Shown here: positions 56,486-63,673 of the stretch, piece by piece
Layout: each line of letters begins with the position of its first letter
How positions within the stretch are numbered: position 1 is the stretch's first letter
Assembly: GCA_029784825.1 (NCBI GenBank)
Contig: JAFMAU010000003.1
Span: forward strand, 1 to 64,000
Length of the DNA stretch: 64,000 nt
Origin: Nitrososphaerota archaeon
Lineage (GTDB): Archaea > Thermoproteota > Nitrososphaeria > Nitrososphaerales > UBA183
Direction of reading: 5' to 3'
Notes under the pieces: generated by a model
Database searches by the model: none
Told to the model about the DNA's origin: nothing
The model's input: the letters and a program-made list of their open reading frames with translations, nothing else
Program-made: the position numbers and the translations under genes

Positions 56486-57769
56486 TCAGATCCCGAGCTT
56501 CACCGACCTTTCCAGCGCGGAAACCAGAGTGGTCGCCAGCTCAGCGTTTGTGATGATTGGTATGCCGAACTCTACGGCCCTCCTCCTGATCAGATAGTCG
56601 TTCCTCACTTCTTCCTCTTCGAAGCTCTTCGGAATGTTGATGACGAGGTCCACTTTCCTCTGAGACAGGAATGTCGAAACATTGGGCTCTAGTTTCTCCA
56701 TTGGCCAATGAAGAAACGTTGTTTCAACCCCGTTTGTCTTGAGGAACCTTGCAGTTCCTCCTGTTGCGCAAAGCTCGAAGCCGAGCGCGTCTAACTTGCG
56801 AACGGTCGGAAGGAGGAGCTGCTTCGTCTTTGGCGGGCCTGTGGACAGGAGAATCGAACGCTTAGGCAGGCGGAAGCCGGAAGCGAGGAGCGACTTCAGG
56901 AACGCTTCATGGAAGGTCTTCCCGAAGCAAGCGACCTCGCCCGTCGAGACCAGGGGAAGGTCTGTCTCGAGGAGGGATCGGACCGACTTGATTGCCGACC
57001 GGCAGAGTGCCGGGTCGCCAGGGCCGTTGGAAATGACGACGCCGCTGGGGTTCGTTGCGCCCACCTCTTCAGCACCGGTGTCGCAGAGTACCTGGACGAC
57101 ATTGAACCCCCTCGCCAGCAGGTTTCTGAGAATCCCGAACTTCATCCCGCAGTCGATGACCACAACTGTGGGGCCGCCGCCCTTGTACCGCCCTGGCTGG
57201 GAGGTCGAGACCCGACCGACAAGGTCGGTAGAATTCGGGTCTTGGAGAGACCTCGCGGCCTGTTTCAGCCTCTCGAGATCGAGCGACGGGCCGACGCTGG
57301 TCAGCCCCAGCATCGTGCCGCTGGTCCGCAGCCTCTTCGTCAACTCACGGGTGTCTATCCCTGAAATCCCTGGGATGCCGCTCTCCTTCAGCCATTCGGG
57401 GAGCGACGACCGGGAGGACCGGTGGGAGGGCCTCGCCTGCGCCTCGGCGACTGCACAGCCAGTCACCTTGATGGAGTCGGATTCGAAGTGAAGCGGTATT
57501 CCCGATTCATCGACAAGGTCGCGGCGAGGTACCCAGTAGTTGCCGACAAGGGGCCAGGTCTGGACCAAGATCTGCCCGCAGTATGAAGGGTCTGTCAGCG
57601 ATTCTGGGTATCCGACCATCCCTGTGTTGAAGACGACCTCGCCTGAGACTGTACCCCCCGCGCCAAAGCCCCTTCCGAGGAAGACGGTGCCATCCTCGAG
57701 AATAAGGACTGCGTTCTGCTCCGGGCCCAGCACTTTCCGGAAGGCTTCGTCTCCGGGAAGCTGATTCAA
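56486..57769 (-). CDS. CarA::CarB chimera (truncated carbamoyl-phosphate synthetase parts)
   Basis: A 427-residue protein made of two unrelated halves in one frame. Residues 1-273 match CarA, the glutaminase subunit: LILEDGTVFLGRGFGAGG, GISGIDTRELTKRLRTSGTM, and the start of the amidotransferase domain to VVISNGPGDPALCRSAI and ETDLPL. Just before the nucleophile motif (GICLGHQ in CarA) it switches, at about nt 56950, to STGEVACFGKTFHEAFLK, the C-terminal end of CarB, and continues through the MGS-like allosteric domain (LDALGFELCATGGTARFL, RKVDLVINIP, NDYLIRRRAVEFGIPIITN). The glutaminase Cys/His and both CarB ATP-grasp domains are missing, so it cannot make carbamoyl phosphate as known. It looks like a deletion joining carA to carB. 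TTG 57769; an in-frame stop does not intervene. Confidence 0.8.
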   Translation of the reverse strand: MNQLPGDEAFRKVLGPEQNAVLILEDGTVFLGRGFGAGGTVSGEVVFNTGMVGYPESLTDPSYCGQILVQTWPLVGNYWVPRRDLVDESGIPLHFESDSIKVTGCAVAEAQARPSHRSSRSSLPEWLKESGIPGISGIDTRELTKRLRTSGTMLGLTSVGPSLDLERLKQAARSLQDPNSTDLVGRVSTSQPGRYKGGGPTVVVIDCGMKFGILRNLLARGFNVVQVLCDTGAEEVGATNPSGVVISNGPGDPALCRSAIKSVRSLLETDLPLVSTGEVACFGKTFHEAFLKSLLASGFRLPKRSILLSTGPPKTKQLLLPTVRKLDALGFELCATGGTARFLKTNGVETTFLHWPMEKLEPNVSTFLSQRKVDLVINIPKSFEEEEVRNDYLIRRRAVEFGIPIITNAELATTLVSALERSVKLGI

Positions 57770-57807
57770 GCCTGGCGAGGGTCTTCAGGACTCCTCGCGC
57801 GTCGAAA

Positions 57808-57816
57808 CGTTAAATC
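57808..57816. promoter_or_regulatory. AT-rich element shared by divergent chimera and moeA genes
   Basis: CGTTAAATC is the only TATA-like sequence in the 74-nt gap. Its centre is 32 nt from TTG 57844 (plus) and about 43 nt from TTG 57769 (minus). Confidence 0.45.
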
Positions 57817-57843
57817 TGGAAGAAAGGCTGCCGAACACGCCAG

Positions 57844-59088
57844 TTGGTTTTCGAGATCTCACAGTACCTCTCCGTGAGGGAAGCGCTTTCGCATGCACTG
57901 GCCGAACTCGGGCAGCCGGTGCCCGAGACGGTCCCGGTCAAGAGGGCCTTCGGCAGGGTCGCGGCAGCGAATGTTGTCAGCAGTGCGGACGTCCCAGCAT
58001 TCAGCACGTCTCACAGAGACGGGTTCGCGATTCGGGCGGAGGATTCGGCAGGGGCGACAGAGGCAAAGCCGTCGAGATTCACTCTTGTAGGCAACATACC
58101 TCTGGGCAGAAGGCCAACCAAGGGCCTGGGAAAGGGCGAGGCAGTCCGCGTGGCGACCGGGTCCTTCATTCCAACCGGAGCCGACGCGGTTGTGCAAGTC
58201 GAGGATGCGAAGGTCGTCGGAGGGAGGCTGCAGGTCACCCGCGAAGTCCCCCTCGGGTCGTATGTCTTCGGAGCGGGGGAGGATGTCAGGAAGGGCAAGG
58301 TCGTAGTGAAGAGTGGCGAGGTGCTAAGGGCGCAGGACGTGGGGATGCTTGTAGCGCTGGCCGTCAGAGAGGTCAAGGTCTGGAAGAAACCCATGGTCGC
58401 CATCCTCGCGACAGGCAACGAGCTCACCAACTCGATGTCCCCTAGCACCAACAAGACGAGGAACAGCCACGCGCTGGTTTTCGTTTCAATGGCCAGGGCG
58501 CTCGGATGCGATGTCGTCGACCTGGGGATCGCCAAGGACAAGGTGGGGGTCATTCTCGGGCGGCTTTCCAGGGGCCTCAGAGAGGCGGACATCGTGATGA
58601 TGACGGGCGGCACCTCGGTGGGCAAGCTGGACCTGGCCGATGACGTACTTTCAAGGCTCAGGCCCAAGGTCCTCTGCCACGGGCTCAGGATGGACAGAGG
58701 AAGGGTTGCCGGACTGGCGGTGGTGAAGGGAAGGGGCGTCGTCATGATGCCGGGCCCGATTCAGGGAGCGATGAACGCCTTCATCCTTCTGGGGCTCCCG
58801 ATGATCGAGAAGTTGTCTGGGAGAAGCGCGGTCAGGATGACCATGGGCGCGAAGCTGACACGGCGCTGGGAGGCGCGGAAGAAGTTCCCCAATTTCACAA
58901 AGGTCGTCTACCTCAGAGTCTTCCAGTCCAGGACCGGAGTCGCGGCTGAGCCGCTGGCGGGGGAGACCGAGTCGATGACGCTGCTGACTGATTCGAACGC
59001 CTATGCGGTGATACCCGAGGAGATAACCTCCCTCGAGGCGGGTCGCGAGATAGACGCGCACCTACTTCCCGGCTTTTCCTTTGTCTAG
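57844..59088 (+). CDS. moeA: Molybdopterin molybdenumtransferase MoeA
   Basis: A 414-residue protein. The MoeA N-terminal domains (YLSVREALSHALAELG; SSADVPAFSTSHRDGFAIRAED, a molybdate-site segment) lead to VRVATGSFIPTGADAVVQVED, the MoCF/MogA-like domain with VAILATGNELTNS and IVMMTGGTSVGKLDLADDVL, and a C-terminal domain from about 325. It inserts molybdate into adenylylated molybdopterin. The C-terminal region differs from the classic form in length but is complete. It is divergent from the CarA::CarB chimera and overlaps the convergent mocA-like gene by 27 nt. Confidence 0.92.
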   Translation: MVFEISQYLSVREALSHALAELGQPVPETVPVKRAFGRVAAANVVSSADVPAFSTSHRDGFAIRAEDSAGATEAKPSRFTLVGNIPLGRRPTKGLGKGEAVRVATGSFIPTGADAVVQVEDAKVVGGRLQVTREVPLGSYVFGAGEDVRKGKVVVKSGEVLRAQDVGMLVALAVREVKVWKKPMVAILATGNELTNSMSPSTNKTRNSHALVFVSMARALGCDVVDLGIAKDKVGVILGRLSRGLREADIVMMTGGTSVGKLDLADDVLSRLRPKVLCHGLRMDRGRVAGLAVVKGRGVVMMPGPIQGAMNAFILLGLPMIEKLSGRSAVRMTMGAKLTRRWEARKKFPNFTKVVYLRVFQSRTGVAAEPLAGETESMTLLTDSNAYAVIPEEITSLEAGREIDAHLLPGFSFV

Positions 59089-59679
59089 GGCCGGCCTGGC
59101 AGAAAGAAGCCTCTCGACCTTCAGGACGTCAGCGGGGACGTCGACGTCCAGCAACACACCGACGTCGTCGACCGGGACCTCTTCGACCGAGTAGCTCTTG
59201 CTTTCGACTAGGACCTTGGCTCCCACGTCTCCCTTCAGACTTCTCAGCTCGGGGAAGAGTCTCTTTCTGAAGAGGATGGGGTTGCCCCTCCTGCCCCCAC
59301 AGACTGGGACGATGATTTCGGCGTCCGAACGCCTGTGGGCTTCGATGAGCGAATCGATGGTCGAAGCCCGCAGCAGTGGCTTGTCTCCAAGCCCGATGAC
59401 CGCTGCCTCGCTCTTGGGGTCGATGGAGTCGAGGGCAACCTTCACGGAAGAGCTGATGCCCCTGCCGGGCGAGGGGTTCACCACCACGCGGAGCCCGCGC
59501 CTCCTTGCCCTCATCCACTTCGTATCGGGGCCGACGACCAATATCACCTGGTCGAGGCTCGACTCAAGGAACCGCTCGACAGAGTACTGAAGCATGGGCT
59601 TTCCTGCGAGTTCCAGGGACTGCTTCGGCGTCCCCATCCGTCTGGAAGCGCCGGCAGCGAGAATGATCCCGCTGATCAT
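59062..59679 (-). CDS. mocA: Molybdenum cofactor nucleotidyltransferase (MocA-like)
   Basis: A 205-residue protein of the MobA/MocA NTP-transferase fold. ILAAGASRRMGTPKQSLELAGKPML is the nucleotide-binding N-terminus (LAAGxSxRMGxxK); IGLGDKPLLRASTIDSLIEA (Asp for Mg) and GRRGNPILFRKRLFPEL (HP/RGNP motif) fit CTP- rather than GTP-type transferases, so molybdopterin cytosine dinucleotide is the likely product, the form used by xanthine-dehydrogenase-family hydroxylases. This matches the hydroxylase at 14-18 kb. ATG 59679; overlaps moeA at the 3' ends. Confidence 0.85.
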   Translation of the reverse strand: MISGIILAAGASRRMGTPKQSLELAGKPMLQYSVERFLESSLDQVILVVGPDTKWMRARRRGLRVVVNPSPGRGISSSVKVALDSIDPKSEAAVIGLGDKPLLRASTIDSLIEAHRRSDAEIIVPVCGGRRGNPILFRKRLFPELRSLKGDVGAKVLVESKSYSVEEVPVDDVGVLLDVDVPADVLKVERLLSARPALDKGKAGK

Positions 59680-59732
59680 CTGAGACCCGGTTCGGTTATA
59701 GCCTTACTTGTGGCTTCCTGAGTGGCAGCCCA

Positions 59733-60854
59733 TCACAGCGAGAACGCGTTGACGCCCTGGACCCTTCCGGCTCCCTTCATCATTGAGAACCAAGAGTCGC
59801 CGGAGTCGAGGCTCCCGAAGACCTCGCCCGTGGTTGTCCCGAAATAGACGCCCGGGTCTCTCTGTCCGTCGGTGGCCATGCCGTCTCGAAGCACGCAGGT
59901 GTGGACTCCCCTGGGGAGGCCCTTGGTCAGCTCCTGCCAGTCCTTTCCGTCCCTCCTGTAGACAGCGAGCTTGCCAATGATGCAGGAGTTGTGCTTCTTG
60001 CAGACGCCCTGGAACGCGGGCACTGTGAAGAGCTTGGACGAGCCGTCTTCGGTCAGGACTATCGGGAACCCGTGGCGGACCTTGTCCCCGGGGCTGATGT
60101 CGACCCACCTGTCGCCCGAGTCCCGGGATTCGAAGACGCCGCAGTGGTTCTGCTGGTAGACCAGCCCGTTGCTCTTGGCCGAGAGCACGACCTTGTGGGT
60201 GCATCCGTGCACGTTCTTGAGGTGCTCCTTCATCTTGGTCGCGTCGTCCAGGGGCTGCTGCCCTGGCGGGTCCAGCCATCCTCCGACCGGGCAGCTGTCC
60301 ATCTGCCCGTCCCGTATGCGCTTCCATGCCTTGCCTCCGTCGTCGGACCTGTAGGTCCCGTTCCCGGAAGCGACAAGATAGAGCCTTTCTCTGTCGGCAG
60401 GGTCGACCCGGACCGTGTGGATGCAGAGACCCGTCGTCCCCATGGCCCAATCTATCCCCCAATCGTTCCTGCCGGGAGCAGTGTGCAACCCCACGACTTC
60501 GTTCCAAGCATTGCCGTTGTCCTCGCTCTTGAACAGGTGGCCATAGTGGGTCCCCGCATACATCACGGAAGGATGCTTGGGGTCCACCCCGAAAGTCCAG
60601 ACCTTCCTCACGTTCAAACCCCTGCTCGAAGGCCTCCAGGTCTTCCCGAGGTCCTTGGACCGGAAGACGCCCTCGGTGTGGGTGGCCGCGAAGAGGATGC
60701 CGGCCTTTGGATTGTAGGCGAAACTGTTTACGCTCTCTCCCTTCAGGAGCTTGGGGCTCCTCCTCCACTTGCCCCTGCCGGAATCGGATGAGAAGAGATA
60801 GCAGCCGTCCGTGGTGCCGACCGCGACCAATGTCCGTTCCCCTGAACGAGGCAC
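59733..60854 (-). CDS. Asp-box beta-propeller protein (BNR/Ycf48-like)
   Basis: A 373-residue protein with at least five Asp boxes: SKDLGKTW, SEDNGNAW, SDDGGKAW, SRDSGDRW and SLDSGDSW, spaced 40-70 residues, indicating a seven-bladed sialidase-type propeller. No signal peptide is seen, so it may be cytosolic. A Cys/His-rich loop (VHGCTHKVV; QQNHCGVF; KKHNSC) may bind metal. It lies inside the Mo-cofactor cluster but nothing in it points to cofactor work; related proteins are assembly factors or lyases. GTG 60854 is about 27 nt from the minus-strand TATA box GTTAAATTC (leaderless). Confidence 0.75.
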   Translation of the reverse strand: MPRSGERTLVAVGTTDGCYLFSSDSGRGKWRRSPKLLKGESVNSFAYNPKAGILFAATHTEGVFRSKDLGKTWRPSSRGLNVRKVWTFGVDPKHPSVMYAGTHYGHLFKSEDNGNAWNEVVGLHTAPGRNDWGIDWAMGTTGLCIHTVRVDPADRERLYLVASGNGTYRSDDGGKAWKRIRDGQMDSCPVGGWLDPPGQQPLDDATKMKEHLKNVHGCTHKVVLSAKSNGLVYQQNHCGVFESRDSGDRWVDISPGDKVRHGFPIVLTEDGSSKLFTVPAFQGVCKKHNSCIIGKLAVYRRDGKDWQELTKGLPRGVHTCVLRDGMATDGQRDPGVYFGTTTGEVFGSLDSGDSWFSMMKGAGRVQGVNAFSL

Positions 60855-60953
60855 GGCCTCCTGAAGCAGAAACGGAATTTAACGATTTCCACCGCGCACC
60901 ATATGATATTGTGAGTCAGGCGGGCTAAGGATTAATATCCAGGCAGTCACGGA

Positions 60954-61829
60954 TTGAACTCTGGAAGAATGAAGAACTCCGAGTTCGCCCGGCTCATGAA
61001 CAGCCTGACCAGCCGCAGGGAGCCGTTTGCGCTCGCAACAGTGGTGAAAACCGAGGGGTCCACCATAGGGAAACCGGGCTTCAAGGTCATGATTTCCAAA
61101 GACGGGGAGATCCTCTACGGGTCGCTGGGCGGGGTCTGTCCCGAGTCTGCATTGGTCGCCAGCGCAAAGAAGACGATCGCGAACGGCCAGCCCAAGAACG
61201 TCAAGATCTACCTGGAGGACGTAGAGTCCGCGGTCGAGGGCGTGGTCAAGAGCCAGAACGAGGACGAGATACACGTGGAGACCAACTGCGGCGGGATGAT
61301 GGAGGTCTACATAGAGCCGTACATGCCCCAGCAGCGGCTGATACTCATCGGTCAGGGAGGGAAGGACGACGTCGAAGATTCCCTCGTCAAGCAGGGCAAG
61401 GCGTTGGACTTTGAGGTGGTCGTCATCGACCATGCCCCGGTGCTGACTGAGGAGCCGGACGAGCTGATCAAGGACCTGGACTACGACCTCTCGAAGTTCA
61501 AGTTCTACGACTCCGACTCGGTCGTCATCCTGACCAAGGGAGCCAGGGACGTCGAGGCTCTCGCGGCCCTGTCGAAGTTCAAGCTGAGGTACGTCGGCCT
61601 CATGGCGAGCAAGCAGCGCGCGGTGGACGACGTCGAGGAGCTGAGGAAGAAGGGCGTTGACAGGAAGTTCGTCGAGGCGGTGCGGACTCCCATCGGCGTC
61701 GACGTGGGAGCCATAACCCCGGCGGAGATCGCGCTCAGCATATTGACGGAGATAGTTGCGACGAAGTACGGCAAGACCGTGCCGAGCAGGAGCCTCAGCG
61801 CCAATCCGATGCAGCTAAGGCAGGCCTGA
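60954..61829 (+). CDS. xdhC: XdhC/CoxI-family maturation factor
   Basis: A 291-residue protein. The N-terminal XdhC_CoxI domain (LATVVKTEGSTIGKPGFKVM, GSLGGVCPESALV) has the family glycine-rich loop with a Cys, and the C-terminal Rossmann domain has LILIGQGGKDDV (about 122) and YVGLMASKQRAVDDVEELRKKGV with VDVGAITPAEIALSIL. XdhC binds Mo cofactor, helps its sulfuration and delivers it to xanthine dehydrogenase. Here it fits the hydroxylase at 14064-17835. TTG 60954 is about 21 nt after the TATA-like ATTAATATC; ATG 60969 is an alternative. Between moeA/mocA and moaE, so part of the Mo-cofactor cluster. Confidence 0.88.
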   Translation: MNSGRMKNSEFARLMNSLTSRREPFALATVVKTEGSTIGKPGFKVMISKDGEILYGSLGGVCPESALVASAKKTIANGQPKNVKIYLEDVESAVEGVVKSQNEDEIHVETNCGGMMEVYIEPYMPQQRLILIGQGGKDDVEDSLVKQGKALDFEVVVIDHAPVLTEEPDELIKDLDYDLSKFKFYDSDSVVILTKGARDVEALAALSKFKLRYVGLMASKQRAVDDVEELRKKGVDRKFVEAVRTPIGVDVGAITPAEIALSILTEIVATKYGKTVPSRSLSANPMQLRQA

Positions 61830-61832
61830 GCC

Positions 61833-62264
61833 TCAGGCCCGGATGGGCTTCCCTTCGACCCAGCGGTTGGTCCCGCGCACCCTTTCCCTTTTCCAGAGCG
61901 GCAGGCCAGTCTTTATCCTGTCTATGGCGTACCTGCACGCCTCGAAGGCCTCGGCCCGGTGCGCCGAGGAGACGGCCACAACCACGCTGACCTCGCCTAT
62001 CCTCAGCCTGCCTTCCCTGTGATACATGCTGACCTTCTTGACCGGCCACTTCTTCATCACCTCCGCCCCGATGACCTTCAGCCTCTTCTCGGCCATCTCC
62101 CTGTAGGCCTGGTACTCCAGCCCGTCGACCCTCCCGAACTCGCTCCTGTTCCTGATGGTGCCCGTGAAGACGACTATGCCTCCGGCAGTCGGGTCCTCCA
62201 CCTCCTTCATCGCCTTGGCAGGGCTGATCTTCCCGCGGGTCAGGCCAGTCCGGAGTCGCGCCAT
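61833..62264 (-). CDS. moaE: Molybdopterin synthase catalytic subunit MoaE
   Basis: A 143-residue protein. GIVVFTGTIRNRSEFGRVDGLEYQAYREMAEKRL is the family core; the catalytic Lys lies in the C-terminal block LPLWKRERVRGTNRWV, and VVVAVSSAHRAEAFEACRYAID is diagnostic. It transfers two sulfurs from MoaD thiocarboxylate to cyclic pyranopterin. ATG 62264 follows the MoaD stop by 1 nt, in the order moaA-moaD-moaE on the minus strand. Complete and unremarkable. Confidence 0.93.
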   Translation of the reverse strand: MARLRTGLTRGKISPAKAMKEVEDPTAGGIVVFTGTIRNRSEFGRVDGLEYQAYREMAEKRLKVIGAEVMKKWPVKKVSMYHREGRLRIGEVSVVVAVSSAHRAEAFEACRYAIDRIKTGLPLWKRERVRGTNRWVEGKPIRA

Positions 62265-62265
62265 T

Positions 62266-62514
62266 CTAGCCGCCTGCCACCGGCGGGAGCACGCCCACCT
62301 CGTCGCCGTCCTTCACACGGTCGTCGGGCTCGGCAATCTCCTGGTTGACTGAGAGGCGGAGAGACCTCGTCATGGGCTGGAGGCCCGGATGGAGCTTGAC
62401 GAGGTGCTTCAGGACCGAGGCGGCTGTGGACTTGGCTTCGGTCTCGATGAACTCGGCCGGCTTCTCGACCACATCTCTGGCACCGGCGAAGTAGACTACC
62501 TTGATTCTCGCCAA
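62266..62514 (-). CDS. moaD: Molybdopterin synthase small subunit MoaD
   Basis: An 82-residue ubiquitin-like protein starting TTG 62514 (ARIKVVYFAGARDVVEKP) and ending in the diagnostic LPPVAGG, whose terminal Gly carries the thiocarboxylate. It starts 5 nt after the stop of moaA and ends 1 nt before moaE, so moaA, moaD and moaE are one operon. The long open frame that contains it is antisense to nothing real upstream of this start. Length is normal (about 80). Confidence 0.88.
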   Translation of the reverse strand: MARIKVVYFAGARDVVEKPAEFIETEAKSTAASVLKHLVKLHPGLQPMTRSLRLSVNQEIAEPDDRVKDGDEVGVLPPVAGG

Positions 62515-62519
62515 GGGGC

Positions 62520-63539
62520 TCAACCACCGATCGCGTTCATGTTGCGGGGCTTCCCCCAGCCCTCGCTCAGGGAGGTCATGTAGCCGACTCCCGGCGGCTT
62601 CTTCTTGACCACTTCGCGGATGTACGCTTCGAGCTGGGCGTCGGTGCTGCCGTCCCTGATGTAGGGCTTGAGGTCGTAGTATTCGGTGTCGAAAAGGCAA
62701 GACAGGAGTTTGCCGTCGGAGGTGAGCCTTATCCTGTCGCAGTCGTCGCAGAAAGGCTCGCTCATGGATGTGATGAGGCCGAGGTCCCCGGGCCCGTCGT
62801 TGACTGACCAGAGGGAGGCGGTCTTTCCCGTCTTGCGGCCCATGGCCTTTAGTCCGTGCCTCTTCCCCACGATGTCCACGATCTCCTTCCCCGTTATCAC
62901 TGCGTCCGGATTCCAGATTCCCAGTCCGTCCAGCGGCATGAACTCGATGAACCGTATGGAAAGGCCCCGAGAATGCGCGTAGTCGAAGAGCTCGTAGAGC
63001 TCGTCCTCGTTGTAGCCCCGGATGGCTACGCTGTTGATCTTTACCGGGTCCAGGCCGACCCTGACCGCCTCTTCGATCCCATCCAGCACGCGCGGCAGCG
63101 CGTTGATTCCTGATATCTTGGCGAACCTGTCCGGCTTCAGGCTGTGGAGGCTGACCGTGACTCCGCGGAGGCCCGCCGACCTCATCGCCTTGGCCTTCTG
63201 CTTCAGGAACCAGCCGTTGGATGTCATGTCCACGGAATCGATCCCGCCGATGGAAGTGAGCCCCTTGACCAGGTCCTCGAGGTTCGGCCTCAGGAGGGGT
63301 TCCCCACCCGTGACCCGTATGCTGTCGATCCCGAGCGATGCGAGTACGCGCGTTATGTGCTCGATCTCCTGGAAGGAGAGCTGGTCTGCGGTGGGCAGCC
63401 ACTTGACCTTCGACTTGTCGGGCATGCAGAAAAGGCAGGCGAAGTTGCACCTGTCTGTGACCGAGATCCTGAGCTTCTTGGCCACCCTTCGTCTGCCGTC
63501 GATGAGCGAACCTAAGGCTGGAACTGTCGAAGACGGCAT
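62520..63539 (-). CDS. moaA: GTP 3',8-cyclase MoaA (radical SAM)
   Basis: A 339-residue radical-SAM enzyme. The N-terminal cluster motif CNFACLFC (about residue 32) binds SAM; VTGGEPLLRPNLEDLV follows; the C-terminal second 4Fe-4S is CDDCDRIRLTSDGKLLSC (about 265), and the chain ends in the conserved GG (MNAIGG). It turns GTP into 3',8-cyclo-7,8-dihydro-GTP, the first step of molybdopterin synthesis. ATG 63539 lies about 27 nt from a TATA-like GGTTTTAGTG on the minus strand (leaderless). It is the first gene of moaADE. Confidence 0.95.
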   Translation of the reverse strand: MPSSTVPALGSLIDGRRRVAKKLRISVTDRCNFACLFCMPDKSKVKWLPTADQLSFQEIEHITRVLASLGIDSIRVTGGEPLLRPNLEDLVKGLTSIGGIDSVDMTSNGWFLKQKAKAMRSAGLRGVTVSLHSLKPDRFAKISGINALPRVLDGIEEAVRVGLDPVKINSVAIRGYNEDELYELFDYAHSRGLSIRFIEFMPLDGLGIWNPDAVITGKEIVDIVGKRHGLKAMGRKTGKTASLWSVNDGPGDLGLITSMSEPFCDDCDRIRLTSDGKLLSCLFDTEYYDLKPYIRDGSTDAQLEAYIREVVKKKPPGVGYMTSLSEGWGKPRNMNAIGG

Positions 63540-63673
63540 CTTAAATCGAGCTGCGGCAGCCGCACTAAAACCTTACGGGGGTTCCCACGAAATCCGGAGG
63601 CGTTCCCCGGCCGTGAGCGTGAAGTGGGAGCGGGCCTCCGCCTCGGGAGAAGCTATATGGCGTACGGGGCACG

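Noticed and set aside
56326..56553. Plus-strand frame with a hydrophobic stretch downstream of a TATA-like site
   Set aside because: It runs into the 3' end of the CarA::CarB gene and has no homology I can name; the TTG nearest to the predicted transcript start is in another frame that stops after 31 codons.
63537..63548. CTTAAATC next to the moaA start as its TATA box
   Set aside because: It is only about 6 nt from the ATG, too close; a TATA-like GGTTTTAGTG about 27 nt upstream fits better.
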